64,000 nt of DNA from JACQQW01 sp964520655 (lineage in GTDB: Bacteria > Omnitrophota > Gorgyraeia > Zapsychrales > Fredricksoniimonadaceae), in contig CAZFNI010000002.1 in the NCBI GenBank assembly GCA_964520655.1, positions 139,740 through 203,739 on the forward strand, in the 5' to 3' direction. How positions within the stretch are numbered: the stretch's first letter is position 1; each line of letters starts with the position of its first letter. The notes under the pieces were generated by a model. That model did not search any database, was not told where the DNA came from, and saw nothing but the letters and a program-made list of their open reading frames with translations. This document shows, one piece after another, positions 15,096 to 24,172 of this stretch. The position numbers and the translations under genes were made by a program.

Positions 15096-15667
15096 TTCTC
15101 CATCCTCCGTTCGATCCTTTTGTCAGGGACAAGCCACATGAGCGCCACCAAAATATAAAACACATTTGAGAACAGGACATAATAAAAACTTGACGCGATC
15201 CCAAGTAGATAAAAAACGATGGAAACCTTTCCTTTGAGGTCATTGCCTACAGCCTTGGCCAGCAATGAATCTTTACCTTCCGCCCTGATCAAGACCCGGG
15301 TTAAAATGAAATAGGCGCACGCCGCAAGGAACAGCACAACACCGTATACGGTCACGGGCAAAGGAGCAAAGTTATTCTCTCCCATCCAGCCCGTTGTGAA
15401 CGGGAACAGCGATAACCAAAACAGCAAATGTAAATTCGCCCACAACACCGCACCGTTGACATGCCGCACGGCGTGGAATAAATGGTGATGGTTATTCCAA
15501 TAGATCCCCAGATAAATAAAGCTTAAAACATAGCAAAAAAAGACCGGAAGCATGGGCGCCAAAGCATGGATATCCTTTCCATGCGGGACTTTCATCTCCA
15601 ATACCATGATGGTGATAATGATCGCGATCACACCGTCACTAAAGGCTTCCAGCCTAGATTTTGTCAA
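15092..15667 (-). CDS. TMEM175-like potassium channel (DUF1211)
   Basis: A 191-residue membrane protein with six hydrophobic segments. The first helix carries R5-L-E-A-F-S-D-G12, the R-x3-FSDG signature of bacterial TMEM175 channels, followed by AIIITIMVLEMKVP with the pore-lining hydrophobic residues. Bacterial TMEM175 proteins form tetrameric K+-selective channels. The WNNHHHLFH stretch after the third helix is also typical. It overlaps the DUF2237 gene by 14 bp. Confidence 0.88.
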   Translation of the reverse strand: MTKSRLEAFSDGVIAIIITIMVLEMKVPHGKDIHALAPMLPVFFCYVLSFIYLGIYWNNHHHLFHAVRHVNGAVLWANLHLLFWLSLFPFTTGWMGENNFAPLPVTVYGVVLFLAACAYFILTRVLIRAEGKDSLLAKAVGNDLKGKVSIVFYLLGIASSFYYVLFSNVFYILVALMWLVPDKRIERRMEK

Positions 15668-16052
15668 AAGAAGCCTCCTGTTTATCGTCGAACGCGAATT
15701 TTTTAAGATCTTCTAACCGGATGAATTTCAGCGCTGCCGCATGGGTTGAAGATAACACAACATAAGGGGCGCAGCCGTTCTCAAAAGCTTCCTGCCAGCG
15801 CAGCGCGCATAAACACCACTGGTCACCGGCGATAAGGCCTGGGAAATCATACTCCGGCACCGGAGTTGAAAGGTCATTGCCGGCCATCCTAGAAAACTTT
15901 AAAAAATCATCTGTGACCCGGATACATACCGTATGCTGCCCGACATCCTCCTTGCCTGTGTTGCAAGAGCCATCACGGTAAAACCCCGTCATAGGAAATT
16001 TGCAGCATGGCGTTAATTTCCCGCCTAAGACATTGATCGGTTCATCCATCAC
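15654..16052 (-). CDS. DUF2237 family protein
   Basis: A 132-residue soluble protein that I recognise as DUF2237. It begins NVLGGKLTPCC, followed by TGFYRDGSCNTGKEDVGQHT, GNDLSTP, and FPGLIAGDQWCLCALRWQEA. Conserved cysteines and histidine suggest metal binding, but the function is not known. Length is normal. It overlaps the CPBP gene by 4 bp. Confidence 0.85.
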   Translation of the reverse strand: MMDEPINVLGGKLTPCCKFPMTGFYRDGSCNTGKEDVGQHTVCIRVTDDFLKFSRMAGNDLSTPVPEYDFPGLIAGDQWCLCALRWQEAFENGCAPYVVLSSTHAAALKFIRLEDLKKFAFDDKQEASFDKI

Positions 16053-17863
16053 GTGTTCCCCCTTGTCTGAAATGCTTTTTCCACTACGGCTGGATCCCAG
16101 CCATGCTTGACCAGATCCGCCTTTAGCTGTTCCTGCTCCTCGCGAGATTTATTCGAGGCCAACTCCAGCAAAATATTGTAATTAAAAAGCTGCTGAGCGT
16201 TGAACTTCTGTTCCCACTGGCGCTCCTCCGTGGAATGATCAAGAAGTCTGGCGATCAACGCGATCAACAATGGTAGAAGCAAAACAATGACCGAGGAAAC
16301 ACAATCAATGCTCATCCGCGGCACAAGAAGGTAAGGCATCGTCGATAAGAACGCATCCATCAAGTAATGCGCAGTGATCACGGCCACCAGCCCAAAACGC
16401 AAATACGCAAAACCCAGAATGATCCCCAGACAGGTCACCTCTAAGCCCCTAAACCACATGGGATAGATCTGATAGCCCGTATGACCAACACCCCACATGA
16501 GCGCGGTTAGAACAACCGCCCACGCCCCTAAACGGTAACGCCGCAGCAAATTGATACCGAACAGGCGGAACATGGTCTCTTCGGAAAAGGAAGCCTGGAA
16601 CGCGATCATCATCGCGGTAACAGCGGGGAACGCCGAAGATGAAGCTTTGGACAGCCAGGATAATTCTTCCCAAACTCCGCAATAATGATACCCGATGTCA
16701 TAAATGAACGATTGCACTCCAAGGATAAACGCGCAAAGCGCGTAGCCGATCACGATCGATCGCGCTGTTGATGCAGAAAAGAATGACGACAGGATAGGGC
16801 TTAGAAAACCCCTGTTTTTCTTATCAACATCTACTTCAAAACGCAATGACTCCCCCGCCAGCCCAGGAACTATGAACGCTAAGGCAATAAACAAGGGATT
16901 CAATAAATTCTCAACGATACGCCGCACGACATATCCGCCAAAGGCCTGTGTCGTTGAATATTCAAAGAGTAAATACTGGAATGAATTGAAAACTTCAATA
17001 AATAACAAAATATACAGAACGATCCCAAGCCTCACATAGAACGAACGGACGATCCTTGGCACGAAATGATGTTTATTATTGACCACCAGCATGATGGCCA
17101 TGGTGAGCAAGCATAAATAGACAATTCGAAAGACAAGCGTTAAATTCCTGCCCGTCTGTTTCAAATTGTCAACATAGCGTTCAAACCCGTCAGGGATATC
17201 AAAATTGGCTTTGGTAAAAGATAAAATATCCTTACCGGAAACCGTGACGCTGGTGATCAATTTCGCGCTCCCGCCACCCAGGGCAGGATCCCAGGGGATA
17301 TTCACCTTCGTTGATTCCCAACTGAACCTGTAGTCCGTCCTGTTCAATTGCTTCACCGTATTATCACTGTGCAGTAGATGATCTTGAGAGGAAAAACCAA
17401 ACTGGTGTTTCAAAAAATCTAACGCTAAAAGCCTGGCGCTATCCTTTTCAACGAACGGCCGGCTTTCGCTTTCATCGATCACATGGCTGTAACCGATCAC
17501 CTTACCAGTGCGGGAACTGACAAAAACCTGGAATTCTTCTTTTTGCTGTTCTTTAAAGAACCTGACTAACCATCCAAATAGATCATAGTCGATCTCTTTG
17601 ATCAGCTTCTGGCTCGGCAATATCCCGATGGTGCGCTGCAGATACCTATCTGTTCCATCGTCTGATTCGAAAATAACAGCGGTTTGATAGCCCTTGGTGT
17701 CAACACCAAGAGACATAAGAAAACCACTGGCTGCTTCAAGAGCCTTGTCCTGTTTGACTGAAAGATCAATGTATTGATAACGCGGCAAGGCAAACTGCAC
17801 CCACCACACAACACCCAGGAAAGCGAAGACCAGTAAGATAGCAGGCGTTAAAAATCTTTTCAA
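16049..17863 (-). CDS. CPBP family intramembrane metalloprotease
   Basis: A 604-residue membrane protein. After an N-terminal anchor (about 6-26) comes a periplasmic-type domain to about 230, then several transmembrane helices. The CPBP core shows E-E-x-x-x-R (SEETMFR, about 427-432), a second histidine motif (GVGHTGYQ, about 456) and a third (AHYLMD, about 496). The family includes Rce1-type and abortive-infection-like intramembrane proteases. The large N-terminal domain, longer than in most members, may select substrates. A short cytoplasmic tail with helical QQEQLKADLVKHGWD-type sequence follows. It overlaps mtaB by 4 bp. Confidence 0.85.
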   Translation of the reverse strand: MKRFLTPAILLVFAFLGVVWWVQFALPRYQYIDLSVKQDKALEAASGFLMSLGVDTKGYQTAVIFESDDGTDRYLQRTIGILPSQKLIKEIDYDLFGWLVRFFKEQQKEEFQVFVSSRTGKVIGYSHVIDESESRPFVEKDSARLLALDFLKHQFGFSSQDHLLHSDNTVKQLNRTDYRFSWESTKVNIPWDPALGGGSAKLITSVTVSGKDILSFTKANFDIPDGFERYVDNLKQTGRNLTLVFRIVYLCLLTMAIMLVVNNKHHFVPRIVRSFYVRLGIVLYILLFIEVFNSFQYLLFEYSTTQAFGGYVVRRIVENLLNPLFIALAFIVPGLAGESLRFEVDVDKKNRGFLSPILSSFFSASTARSIVIGYALCAFILGVQSFIYDIGYHYCGVWEELSWLSKASSSAFPAVTAMMIAFQASFSEETMFRLFGINLLRRYRLGAWAVVLTALMWGVGHTGYQIYPMWFRGLEVTCLGIILGFAYLRFGLVAVITAHYLMDAFLSTMPYLLVPRMSIDCVSSVIVLLLPLLIALIARLLDHSTEERQWEQKFNAQQLFNYNILLELASNKSREEQEQLKADLVKHGWDPAVVEKAFQTRGNT

Positions 17864-19140
17864 ACCACCTCTCCGATCATTGTTTGCCCGGCACAGGACA
17901 CAAAACGAACTCTCCTAAACCGGTTAAAAAGGTCATCGGTTGACTTGATCGTCACCCGCACATAATTATCCGTCAACCCTACCCAGCCTCCCTTAACCGC
18001 GGACTCAAACAACACATCCATTTCCAGCCCAACCTGAGACTCGTAATAGGCACGACGCTTGCGTTCAGACAATGCACGAAGCACCTGACTGCGTTTGGTG
18101 ATGACCGCTGCCGGTAAAGCCTCTTTCAAACGGCTCTTGGCCATCTGTCTTGCTGAATAGCTGAATACATGACAGTAATGGATAGGCGAATCCTTAAGCA
18201 AGGTCAGCGTATTCTCAAAATGAGCATCGCTTTCGCCGGGAAAGCCTACGATCACATCGGTCCCGATGCAGATATTATCCACATTATTGAACGCCCGGTC
18301 AGCAAATTCCAAGAATTCTTGAGCCGTGTAATGGCGGGACATCTCGCTTAAAATCTGGTCATCACCGCTTTGCAGGGGGATGTGCAGATGCCGGCATAAT
18401 TTCCCACTCCTCATTCGCTCAATAAGCTTGTCGGGGATGGTAGTCGGCTCGATCGATGAAATGCGGATGCGTCTTAATCCGTCGATCTTTTCTAACCCTT
18501 CAATAACATCCAAAATATCTTTTGATCCATAACGGTAGGTGCCGAGATTGATCCCCGTCAATATGATCTCTTGATGTCCAGACTTCACCAGAGTATTAGC
18601 CTCAAGGAAAATATCCTCAAAAACACGACTGCGTGCTCTGCCGCGGGCATAGGGGATCTCGCAAAAAGAACAAAAGAAATCACAGCCGTCCTGAATTTTA
18701 AGATTGGCTCTACGGTGCTGACGGTCAATGGACGCAACAGGAAGGACAAAAGGATCTCGACTGATCGAAGGGGCAGTCACAAGCGGTGCCTGTGGTTCTG
18801 GATCCTCAGAAAGCACCCTGACTAGATCCATCTTGCGCTCATTGCCGACGATCCAGGACACATTGGGTAAACTGGCCAACTGGTCTTTCTGCACTTGAGC
18901 CTGGCAGCCGACAAGCGCGATACGCGCTTTGGGATTAAGACGATTAACACGGTAAACCATGCGCCGCGTATCGGCATCGCCGCCCTGTGTCACGGTGCAA
19001 GTATTAATGACCACAATGTCCGCGGGATCCTTGAGGTCAACAACATCATATCCTTGCAGTGTGAAAGAATTCTCCAAAGACGCGGTCTCTGATTGATTAA
19101 GACGACAGCCGAATGTATGAAAAGACACGCGTTTGGTCAT
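17860..19140 (-). CDS. mtaB: tRNA (N6-threonylcarbamoyladenosine-37) methylthiotransferase MtaB
   Basis: A 426-residue radical SAM enzyme. The N-terminal MTTase domain begins SFHTFGCRLNQSE, the MtaB version of the motif with the first cluster cysteine. The radical SAM cluster is C-D-F-F-C-S-F-C near residue 155. A TRAM-like domain ends the protein. It converts t6A37 to ms2t6A37 in ANN-decoding tRNAs, using two 4Fe-4S clusters. Start overlaps the htpX stop by 4 bp. Confidence in MtaB rather than MiaB rests on TFGCRLNQ. Confidence 0.92.
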   Translation of the reverse strand: MTKRVSFHTFGCRLNQSETASLENSFTLQGYDVVDLKDPADIVVINTCTVTQGGDADTRRMVYRVNRLNPKARIALVGCQAQVQKDQLASLPNVSWIVGNERKMDLVRVLSEDPEPQAPLVTAPSISRDPFVLPVASIDRQHRRANLKIQDGCDFFCSFCEIPYARGRARSRVFEDIFLEANTLVKSGHQEIILTGINLGTYRYGSKDILDVIEGLEKIDGLRRIRISSIEPTTIPDKLIERMRSGKLCRHLHIPLQSGDDQILSEMSRHYTAQEFLEFADRAFNNVDNICIGTDVIVGFPGESDAHFENTLTLLKDSPIHYCHVFSYSARQMAKSRLKEALPAAVITKRSQVLRALSERKRRAYYESQVGLEMDVLFESAVKGGWVGLTDNYVRVTIKSTDDLFNRFRRVRFVSCAGQTMIGEVV

Positions 19141-20105
19141 GAGACCTTAAGTTCCGAAAGATGTTTGATGCGTTTAAGCATATTCGGATGAGTTCCCAGT
19201 AATTCCATCATTTTCTCAGTTGGTGACAGGATCACGTATTTATTGCGCAGCAAATACAGTTCATCCGCGTCGATCGTCCCGCTGTTGTCCATATCCAGCT
19301 GTTTAAGCTCCCGAATCTCCTTTAGCGCCTTGGAAGGATCATTGATAAAGAACGCTTTCATCCCCTCCTGGGTCCTCATGTCGGGAGAGTCGCCGTATTT
19401 CGCTGAACCATATACCAGCTTGAACAATGCTGTGGCTAAATGCTCTGGCTTATTCCCCAAATCGACCGCCCCCTTGTCGGCATAAAATTCTCTGATCCTT
19501 GAACCATACAGGACAAGCAAATTTGTAATAAAATAGAAAATAAATGCCGCCATCCCAATCACAAAACCGCTGGGGGCATTGCGGCTGTCCCTGCGGTTGC
19601 CGTACCAGATAAAATGCCAGGCAATACGATACAGGATCATCGGCACGACGGACAGCATCGTGATCGTCAGCACATCCCTGTTCTTAATATGAGTAAGTTC
19701 ATGACCGAGAACAGCTTTTAACTCATTGTCATTAAGCAAGCGCATGATACCCGCCGACACACAGACCCGTCCGTCATTGACACCGCGGCCGAAGGCGAAC
19801 GCATTGGGCACATCAGATGGACAAACACAGACACGCGGCATGGGGATATTGGCCTTGCGGGCCAGATCCTCGACCATATCCCACAGTTTCGGAAAATCAT
19901 CCCGTTTAATATAACGCAGCTGCATGGTCCAGGTGATCAGCGACGGTCCAACCATGTACTGGATGATCATCATCCCAATAGAGAGCGACAAATAAAGATA
20001 AAAATTATATACCCCAAGAGTCGTACTGAGCATCACAATGGTCATGTAAATAAGCGAGAACATGACAGCGATCAGAATATACATTTGAATATGCAGCGGA
20101 ACCAT
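19137..20105 (-). CDS. htpX: M48 family metalloprotease HtpX-like, with an EF-hand loop
   Basis: A 322-residue membrane zinc protease. It has two N-terminal helices, then the zinc motif HELTH (about 134-138) and the third ligand in REFYADKGA (about 205), followed by two more helices between them. HtpX degrades damaged membrane proteins. Residues 271-282 form a textbook EF-hand loop: D-M-D-N-S-G-T-I-D-A-D-E, with Asp/Ser/Glu ligands at positions 1, 3, 5 and 12, suggesting Ca2+ binding near the C-terminus. AGGAG precedes the ATG. Confidence 0.9.
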   Translation of the reverse strand: MVPLHIQMYILIAVMFSLIYMTIVMLSTTLGVYNFYLYLSLSIGMMIIQYMVGPSLITWTMQLRYIKRDDFPKLWDMVEDLARKANIPMPRVCVCPSDVPNAFAFGRGVNDGRVCVSAGIMRLLNDNELKAVLGHELTHIKNRDVLTITMLSVVPMILYRIAWHFIWYGNRRDSRNAPSGFVIGMAAFIFYFITNLLVLYGSRIREFYADKGAVDLGNKPEHLATALFKLVYGSAKYGDSPDMRTQEGMKAFFINDPSKALKEIRELKQLDMDNSGTIDADELYLLRNKYVILSPTEKMMELLGTHPNMLKRIKHLSELKVS

Positions 20106-20123
20106 ACGCTCAACACTCCTTGC

Positions 20124-20480
20124 TTAAAACTTTGATGTCATTAATAAAAACCAGCCTACAAGAAAGCATACACCGCCAAGCGGGGTAATAGCACCCAGCC
20201 ACTTGATCGATGTGATGGACAATGCATATAAACTCCCCGAGAACAGGATAATGCCTGCCAATAAAAAGTACCCCGCCCAGATCACTTGACCATCTTTGGT
20301 GATGGTTGAGGCCCAGGCGATCACGAACAACCCGAGGGCATGGATCAAATGGTACAACACTCCGGTTTTATACACTTCCAAATAATGTTCGGTTATCTTG
20401 CCCCTTAAGGCGTGCGCGCCGAAGGCACCAAGCATCACACCCAGCAGCATCAATAGCGACGCGATCCTAATCCAGACCAT
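20124..20480 (-). CDS. DUF423 membrane protein (YgdD-like)
   Basis: A 118-residue membrane protein with four hydrophobic segments and the DUF423 pattern LGAFGAHALRGKI near the first helix, followed by a Y-x-TGVLYHLIHALGL block. Function unknown; widespread in bacteria. The ATG at 20480 was preferred because AAGGAG lies 7 bp before it. The gene overlaps the end of trpD2-like by 14 bp. Confidence 0.88.
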   Translation of the reverse strand: MVWIRIASLLMLLGVMLGAFGAHALRGKITEHYLEVYKTGVLYHLIHALGLFVIAWASTITKDGQVIWAGYFLLAGIILFSGSLYALSITSIKWLGAITPLGGVCFLVGWFLLMTSKF

Positions 20481-21711
20481 AGACATTCTCCTTTAAATAG
20501 TCAAGACCCAGGCGGAATGCTTCCCGCGTTGCCTTGACCCTCACATCGAACCAGATATCACCGCTGGTTCCTGACATACCGAACGCTTTTATCAACAATG
20601 CATTGTCCTTCGCGGATAATTGTTCACGCTGTTCTTCAACGTCGATCTTCTCTCCTAAAAACCCTTCAATATCAAAATTGATCTCACCGCGCTTATACGT
20701 CCCATCCTTCTGACGCGCAGTTAACATGATCCTGGCTGGTCGTTTAAGCGGCATTGCGCAGCTGCCCTCAATGCCGTTACGGATGACTATCGCTCCTTTA
20801 AAACCCGCTCTCTCGGAAATGGCCAGCATTTTCTCGCCAAATGGCGGGTGATACGCTGAAGATATCATGATGTCCGCTTTTGCAGGGTTAATGAATTTCT
20901 CCAAAGTGCTTAAAAAAGGCCTCTTCACCGTCTGGCGTCTGATCTCTATCCATCGGTCAACCTGCGGCGCGATGTCTTGCTGGGCGTATATCCAGCCATA
21001 ACGAGGCTTTACACTTCCCAGATCCGCGTTGCTCGCCGCGCGGGTATGCTCAAGATGGGACAACACATCCCATAAATTCATGACGAGCTTAGGCCCGCCG
21101 TTACGCCCCACCATGTGGATGACCCTGTACCCCAGGCTCTGTACGTATTCGCCGACAATAGGCGTGACCATATACGCATGGTCGACCCCGTCGAATGGTT
21201 CGGCGATCGAAACGATCGGCTCCCCTCGAGGCACAGCCCCTTGAAAAGAAGGGGTTATTGTCTCCTGGATGGCCTGGGCTAATCCAGCGTATTCCTCCTG
21301 GGTCTCATAGCGAACCCTTAGCATGGAGGCGATAAAACCACGCGCGCCGTCGCCTTGTTCGTTGGAAAATAAGAACTTCCCCAAGTCATACGCTGTTGCT
21401 GTATCCAATGTCTTGCCTTGAGCCAATTGGTGGCAGACCCATTTGACAAATTCCGGCGCATCCGATGAGATATCCTCAACGATCTGATGGGCATCCGCAA
21501 CCAACATAGACTCAGCTGGATCAACCCCTTTAGCCAAAAGCCCGGCAAAAAATGCTCCTTTTGAGGCCGCAGGCACCCTGCCTTCATCCAGGTCCGATTT
21601 GATCAAAGCCGCCAGCTTAAGGGTAATGCTCTTACTTCCTTTTTTACCGATCCCGACAGTCTTGATACCCTGGACAATGGCAGCGTCATTGTTGTCTAAA
21701 ACGATCGCCAT
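20467..21711 (-). CDS. TrpD2/YbiB-like glycosyltransferase family 3 protein
   Basis: A 414-residue protein with the anthranilate phosphoribosyltransferase fold. The N-terminal helical domain (SITLKLAALIKSDLDEGRVP) is followed by a catalytic-like domain (GYRVIHMVGRNGGPKLV, HPPFGEKM, and GIEGSCAMPLKRPA). The GDGxxT phosphoribosyl-pyrophosphate motif of true TrpD is not apparent, and no tryptophan genes are nearby. It is therefore more like TrpD2/YbiB proteins, of which some bind nucleic acid. It heads an 18-gene minus-strand run, and its -10 box lies only 9 bp before the ATG. Confidence 0.7.
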   Translation of the reverse strand: MAIVLDNNDAAIVQGIKTVGIGKKGSKSITLKLAALIKSDLDEGRVPAASKGAFFAGLLAKGVDPAESMLVADAHQIVEDISSDAPEFVKWVCHQLAQGKTLDTATAYDLGKFLFSNEQGDGARGFIASMLRVRYETQEEYAGLAQAIQETITPSFQGAVPRGEPIVSIAEPFDGVDHAYMVTPIVGEYVQSLGYRVIHMVGRNGGPKLVMNLWDVLSHLEHTRAASNADLGSVKPRYGWIYAQQDIAPQVDRWIEIRRQTVKRPFLSTLEKFINPAKADIMISSAYHPPFGEKMLAISERAGFKGAIVIRNGIEGSCAMPLKRPARIMLTARQKDGTYKRGEINFDIEGFLGEKIDVEEQREQLSAKDNALLIKAFGMSGTSGDIWFDVRVKATREAFRLGLDYLKENVYGLD

Positions 21712-21720
21712 AAGTGTTTA

Positions 21721-21748
21721 ATTATAAACATTTTGGCTGAAAAGGCAA
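21721..21748 (-). promoter_or_regulatory. trpD2-like promoter, probably leaderless
   Basis: On the minus strand TTGCCT (21743-21748) and TATAAT (21721-21726) are 16 bp apart. Only 9 bp separate the -10 from the ATG at 21711, and no ribosome binding site fits. The mRNA should start at or within a few bases of the ATG. Confidence 0.65.
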
Positions 21749-21783
21749 CAAAAGCCTAGGGGGGTCTATCGCAGGGAATCCCA

Positions 21784-21811
21784 TTGCATCAAGAGGAATT
21801 TATACTATAAT
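21784..21811 (+). promoter_or_regulatory. dusB promoter, probably leaderless
   Basis: TTGCAT (21784-21789) and a perfect TATAAT (21806-21811) are 16 bp apart, and the ATG at 21821 follows after 9 bp. The geometry is the same as in the divergent trpD2-like promoter. There is no Shine-Dalgarno sequence between. Confidence 0.7.
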
Positions 21812-21820
21812 GTCCCCCCT

Positions 21821-22792
21821 ATGCAGATCGGCCAAGTTAATATCGATAAACCCTTATGCCTTGCTCCCATGGAAGACGTTACCGAGCTTCCGTTCCGTAT
21901 CATTTGCAAACGTTTGGGTGCGGATATCGTCTATACGGAATTTACTTCTTCTGAAGGGTTGATCAGGGAAATCCCCCGTATCATGGAAAAAGTCCGTATC
22001 TGCGATGAAGAACGACCGGTATCCATTCAAATATTCGGCGGCCGGCCAGAAGCCATGGGCGGTGCGGCCGAGGTCATTGAAAAACTAAACCCTGATTTTA
22101 TTGATATTAATTGCGGCTGCTGGGTTAAGAACCATGTGGCCCGCAATGAAGGCGCGGGATTGCTGCGCGACCTGCCCTTGTTTGAATCGGTTGTCAAAGC
22201 AACTGTCAAGGGCACTAAACTGCCGGTGACCGTCAAAACACGTCTGGGCTGGGATGAGAATAGCATTGTCATCACCGATGTCGCCAAAATGGTTGAGAAC
22301 GTCGGAGCCAAAGCATTGACCCTGCACTGCCGCACCCGTTCCCAGGCACACAGCGGATTCGCGGACTGGAACTGGCTGGAAAAGATCAAAAAAGTGATCA
22401 AGATCCCCTTGATCGGCAATGGCGATGTCACAAGTCCTGAGGATGTCAAGGCGATGTTCGAAACCGGCTGCGATGGGGTGATGATAGGACGTGGAGCGAT
22501 CGCTAACCCCTGGATATTCCGTCAGGCTAAACATTACCTTAAAACAGGCACATTAGAGCCAGAACCAACCATTGAAGAAAAAATCAACATGTGTATTGAA
22601 CATTTGCGTCTTAATGTGCAATATAAAGGCGAGCGTTATGGTGTTTTGACCTTTAGAAAACATTATGTGGGCTATTTAAAAGGACTGCCCAATATCACAC
22701 CGGTCAGGACAATGCTCATGACATTCACAGAATTAAACCAGGTTATTGACTGCCTTAATCAATATTTGGCGAACCACCATGAAAAAGTTTGA
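21821..22792 (+). CDS. dusB: tRNA-dihydrouridine synthase DusB family
   Basis: A 323-residue FMN enzyme that reduces uridines in the tRNA D-loop with NAD(P)H. It has a TIM barrel starting PLCLAPMEDVTELPFR, then SIQIFG, and the catalytic loop DINCGC100-WVKNHVARNEGAGLL. Cys100 is the expected proton donor; the usual Pro after it is Trp. FMN phosphate binding is seen in LIGNGDVTSPEDV and the GVMIGRGA motif. The C-terminal helical domain (RKHYVGYLKGLP) is complete. It overlaps the next gene by 14 bp. Confidence 0.92.
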   Translation: MQIGQVNIDKPLCLAPMEDVTELPFRIICKRLGADIVYTEFTSSEGLIREIPRIMEKVRICDEERPVSIQIFGGRPEAMGGAAEVIEKLNPDFIDINCGCWVKNHVARNEGAGLLRDLPLFESVVKATVKGTKLPVTVKTRLGWDENSIVITDVAKMVENVGAKALTLHCRTRSQAHSGFADWNWLEKIKKVIKIPLIGNGDVTSPEDVKAMFETGCDGVMIGRGAIANPWIFRQAKHYLKTGTLEPEPTIEEKINMCIEHLRLNVQYKGERYGVLTFRKHYVGYLKGLPNITPVRTMLMTFTELNQVIDCLNQYLANHHEKV

Positions 22793-24170
22793 TATCATTG
22801 TCATCGGTTCCGGCGGCGGTGCGAAGATAACGTCCCCTGCCGCAAGCATGGGACTTAAAGTCGCCGTCATTGAAAAAGACAAACTGGGTGGCACTTGTCT
22901 TAACCGCGGCTGCATCCCCTCGAAAATGCTCATTCATCCGGCGGATGTGGCGCAGACGATCAAGTCCGCGCATCGTTTCGATATCATCAACAACCCGCAA
23001 TTCGACGTCAATTTTGCCAAACTCATCGAACGCATTTCCGCGACGGTTGACAGCGATTCCGCCAAGATCGAGAACAGCTATAACAAACACCCCAACATCG
23101 ACTACTATCACGGAACAGCCAAATTCCTCGACAACTATACAGTTGAAGTTAACGGCGAAGAGATCACGGCAGAAAAAATCTTCATCGCTGTTGGGACAAG
23201 ACCTAGCATCCCTTCGATCCCTGATCTTGCTGGCACACCGTTTATGACATCCACGGAAGCTTTGCGTAACACCCATTTACCGCGCTCAATGGTCATCATT
23301 GGTGCAGGCTACATCGCCTGTGAATTAGGCCACGCTTATGGGGCGCTTGGCACTCAAACTCATTTTTTAGTGCGATCCTCTTTTTTACGCAACGAGGATG
23401 GCGAGATCGCGGCGGAATTCAACCGCACCTTTAGCAAACACCACCATGTACTCTTGGGCAGCACCCCCACAAAAGTTGAATATGATCATCACACCTTCAC
23501 GGTTCATTACACACAAAACGGCGTTGAACAAAAAATAGAAGCTGAAGCATTGCTTGTGGCCACAGGGATCACTCCTAACACGGACACGCTTGATCTGATC
23601 AATACTGACATCGAACTAGCGCCGGGGAATTTCATTAGGACCAACGATCATCTCGAGACCAATGTTCCCGGGATTTACGCGCTGGGCGACTGTATCGGCC
23701 GCTATTTCTTTCGGCATAGTGTAAACTTCGAAGGAGAATACCTATTCGACCAAGTCTTTAACGGCAAGTCCAGAACGCCGATCGTTTACCCGCCGATACC
23801 CCATGCGATCTTTACTGACCCGCAAGTTGCCGGCGTCGGGAAAACGGAAGAACAGCTGATCCAAGACGGCACCCCTTATGTCGTCGGCTCAAATCCTTAT
23901 AAAAGCTCGGCGATGGGCATGGCCCTCTTATCTGATTCAGGCTTCTGCAAGATCCTTTTCTGCCAGAAAACACGCAAAATATTAGGCGCCCACATCATCG
24001 GACCGGAAGCATCCAACATGATCCATATGCTGATCGCCATGATGAACAAAGACGGCACCCTAGATGATCTTTTACGCATGGTCTACATCCATCCCGCGCT
24101 GCCCGAGATCGTCCGCAATGCGGCACGCAAAGCCAAGACCGCATTTGATAATCATTTGATAAGAGCCTAG
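22779..24170 (+). CDS. FAD-dependent pyridine nucleotide-disulfide oxidoreductase (Lpd/mycothione reductase-like)
   Basis: A 463-residue class I flavoprotein disulfide reductase. It has an N-terminal FAD site (DIIVIGSGGGAK), redox-active C40-LNRG-C45, an NAD(P)H site (VIIGAGYIACELG), the second FAD motif (GIYALGDC) and the C-terminal base in HPALPEIV. It uses NAD(P)H to reduce a disulfide. The substrate could be lipoamide, glutathione disulfide or another thiol; the glutathione synthesis genes close by make a thiol reductase role reasonable. The start is ATG 22779 because the fold begins at MKKFDIIVIG. Confidence 0.85.
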   Translation: MKKFDIIVIGSGGGAKITSPAASMGLKVAVIEKDKLGGTCLNRGCIPSKMLIHPADVAQTIKSAHRFDIINNPQFDVNFAKLIERISATVDSDSAKIENSYNKHPNIDYYHGTAKFLDNYTVEVNGEEITAEKIFIAVGTRPSIPSIPDLAGTPFMTSTEALRNTHLPRSMVIIGAGYIACELGHAYGALGTQTHFLVRSSFLRNEDGEIAAEFNRTFSKHHHVLLGSTPTKVEYDHHTFTVHYTQNGVEQKIEAEALLVATGITPNTDTLDLINTDIELAPGNFIRTNDHLETNVPGIYALGDCIGRYFFRHSVNFEGEYLFDQVFNGKSRTPIVYPPIPHAIFTDPQVAGVGKTEEQLIQDGTPYVVGSNPYKSSAMGMALLSDSGFCKILFCQKTRKILGAHIIGPEASNMIHMLIAMMNKDGTLDDLLRMVYIHPALPEIVRNAARKAKTAFDNHLIRA

Positions 24171-24172
24171 GG

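Noticed and set aside
22084..22153. Defective DusB because Trp follows the catalytic Cys
   Set aside because: The catalytic Cys100 and the flavin motifs are intact and the protein is full length. CGCW-type loops are plausible natural variants, so there is no reason to call it inactive.
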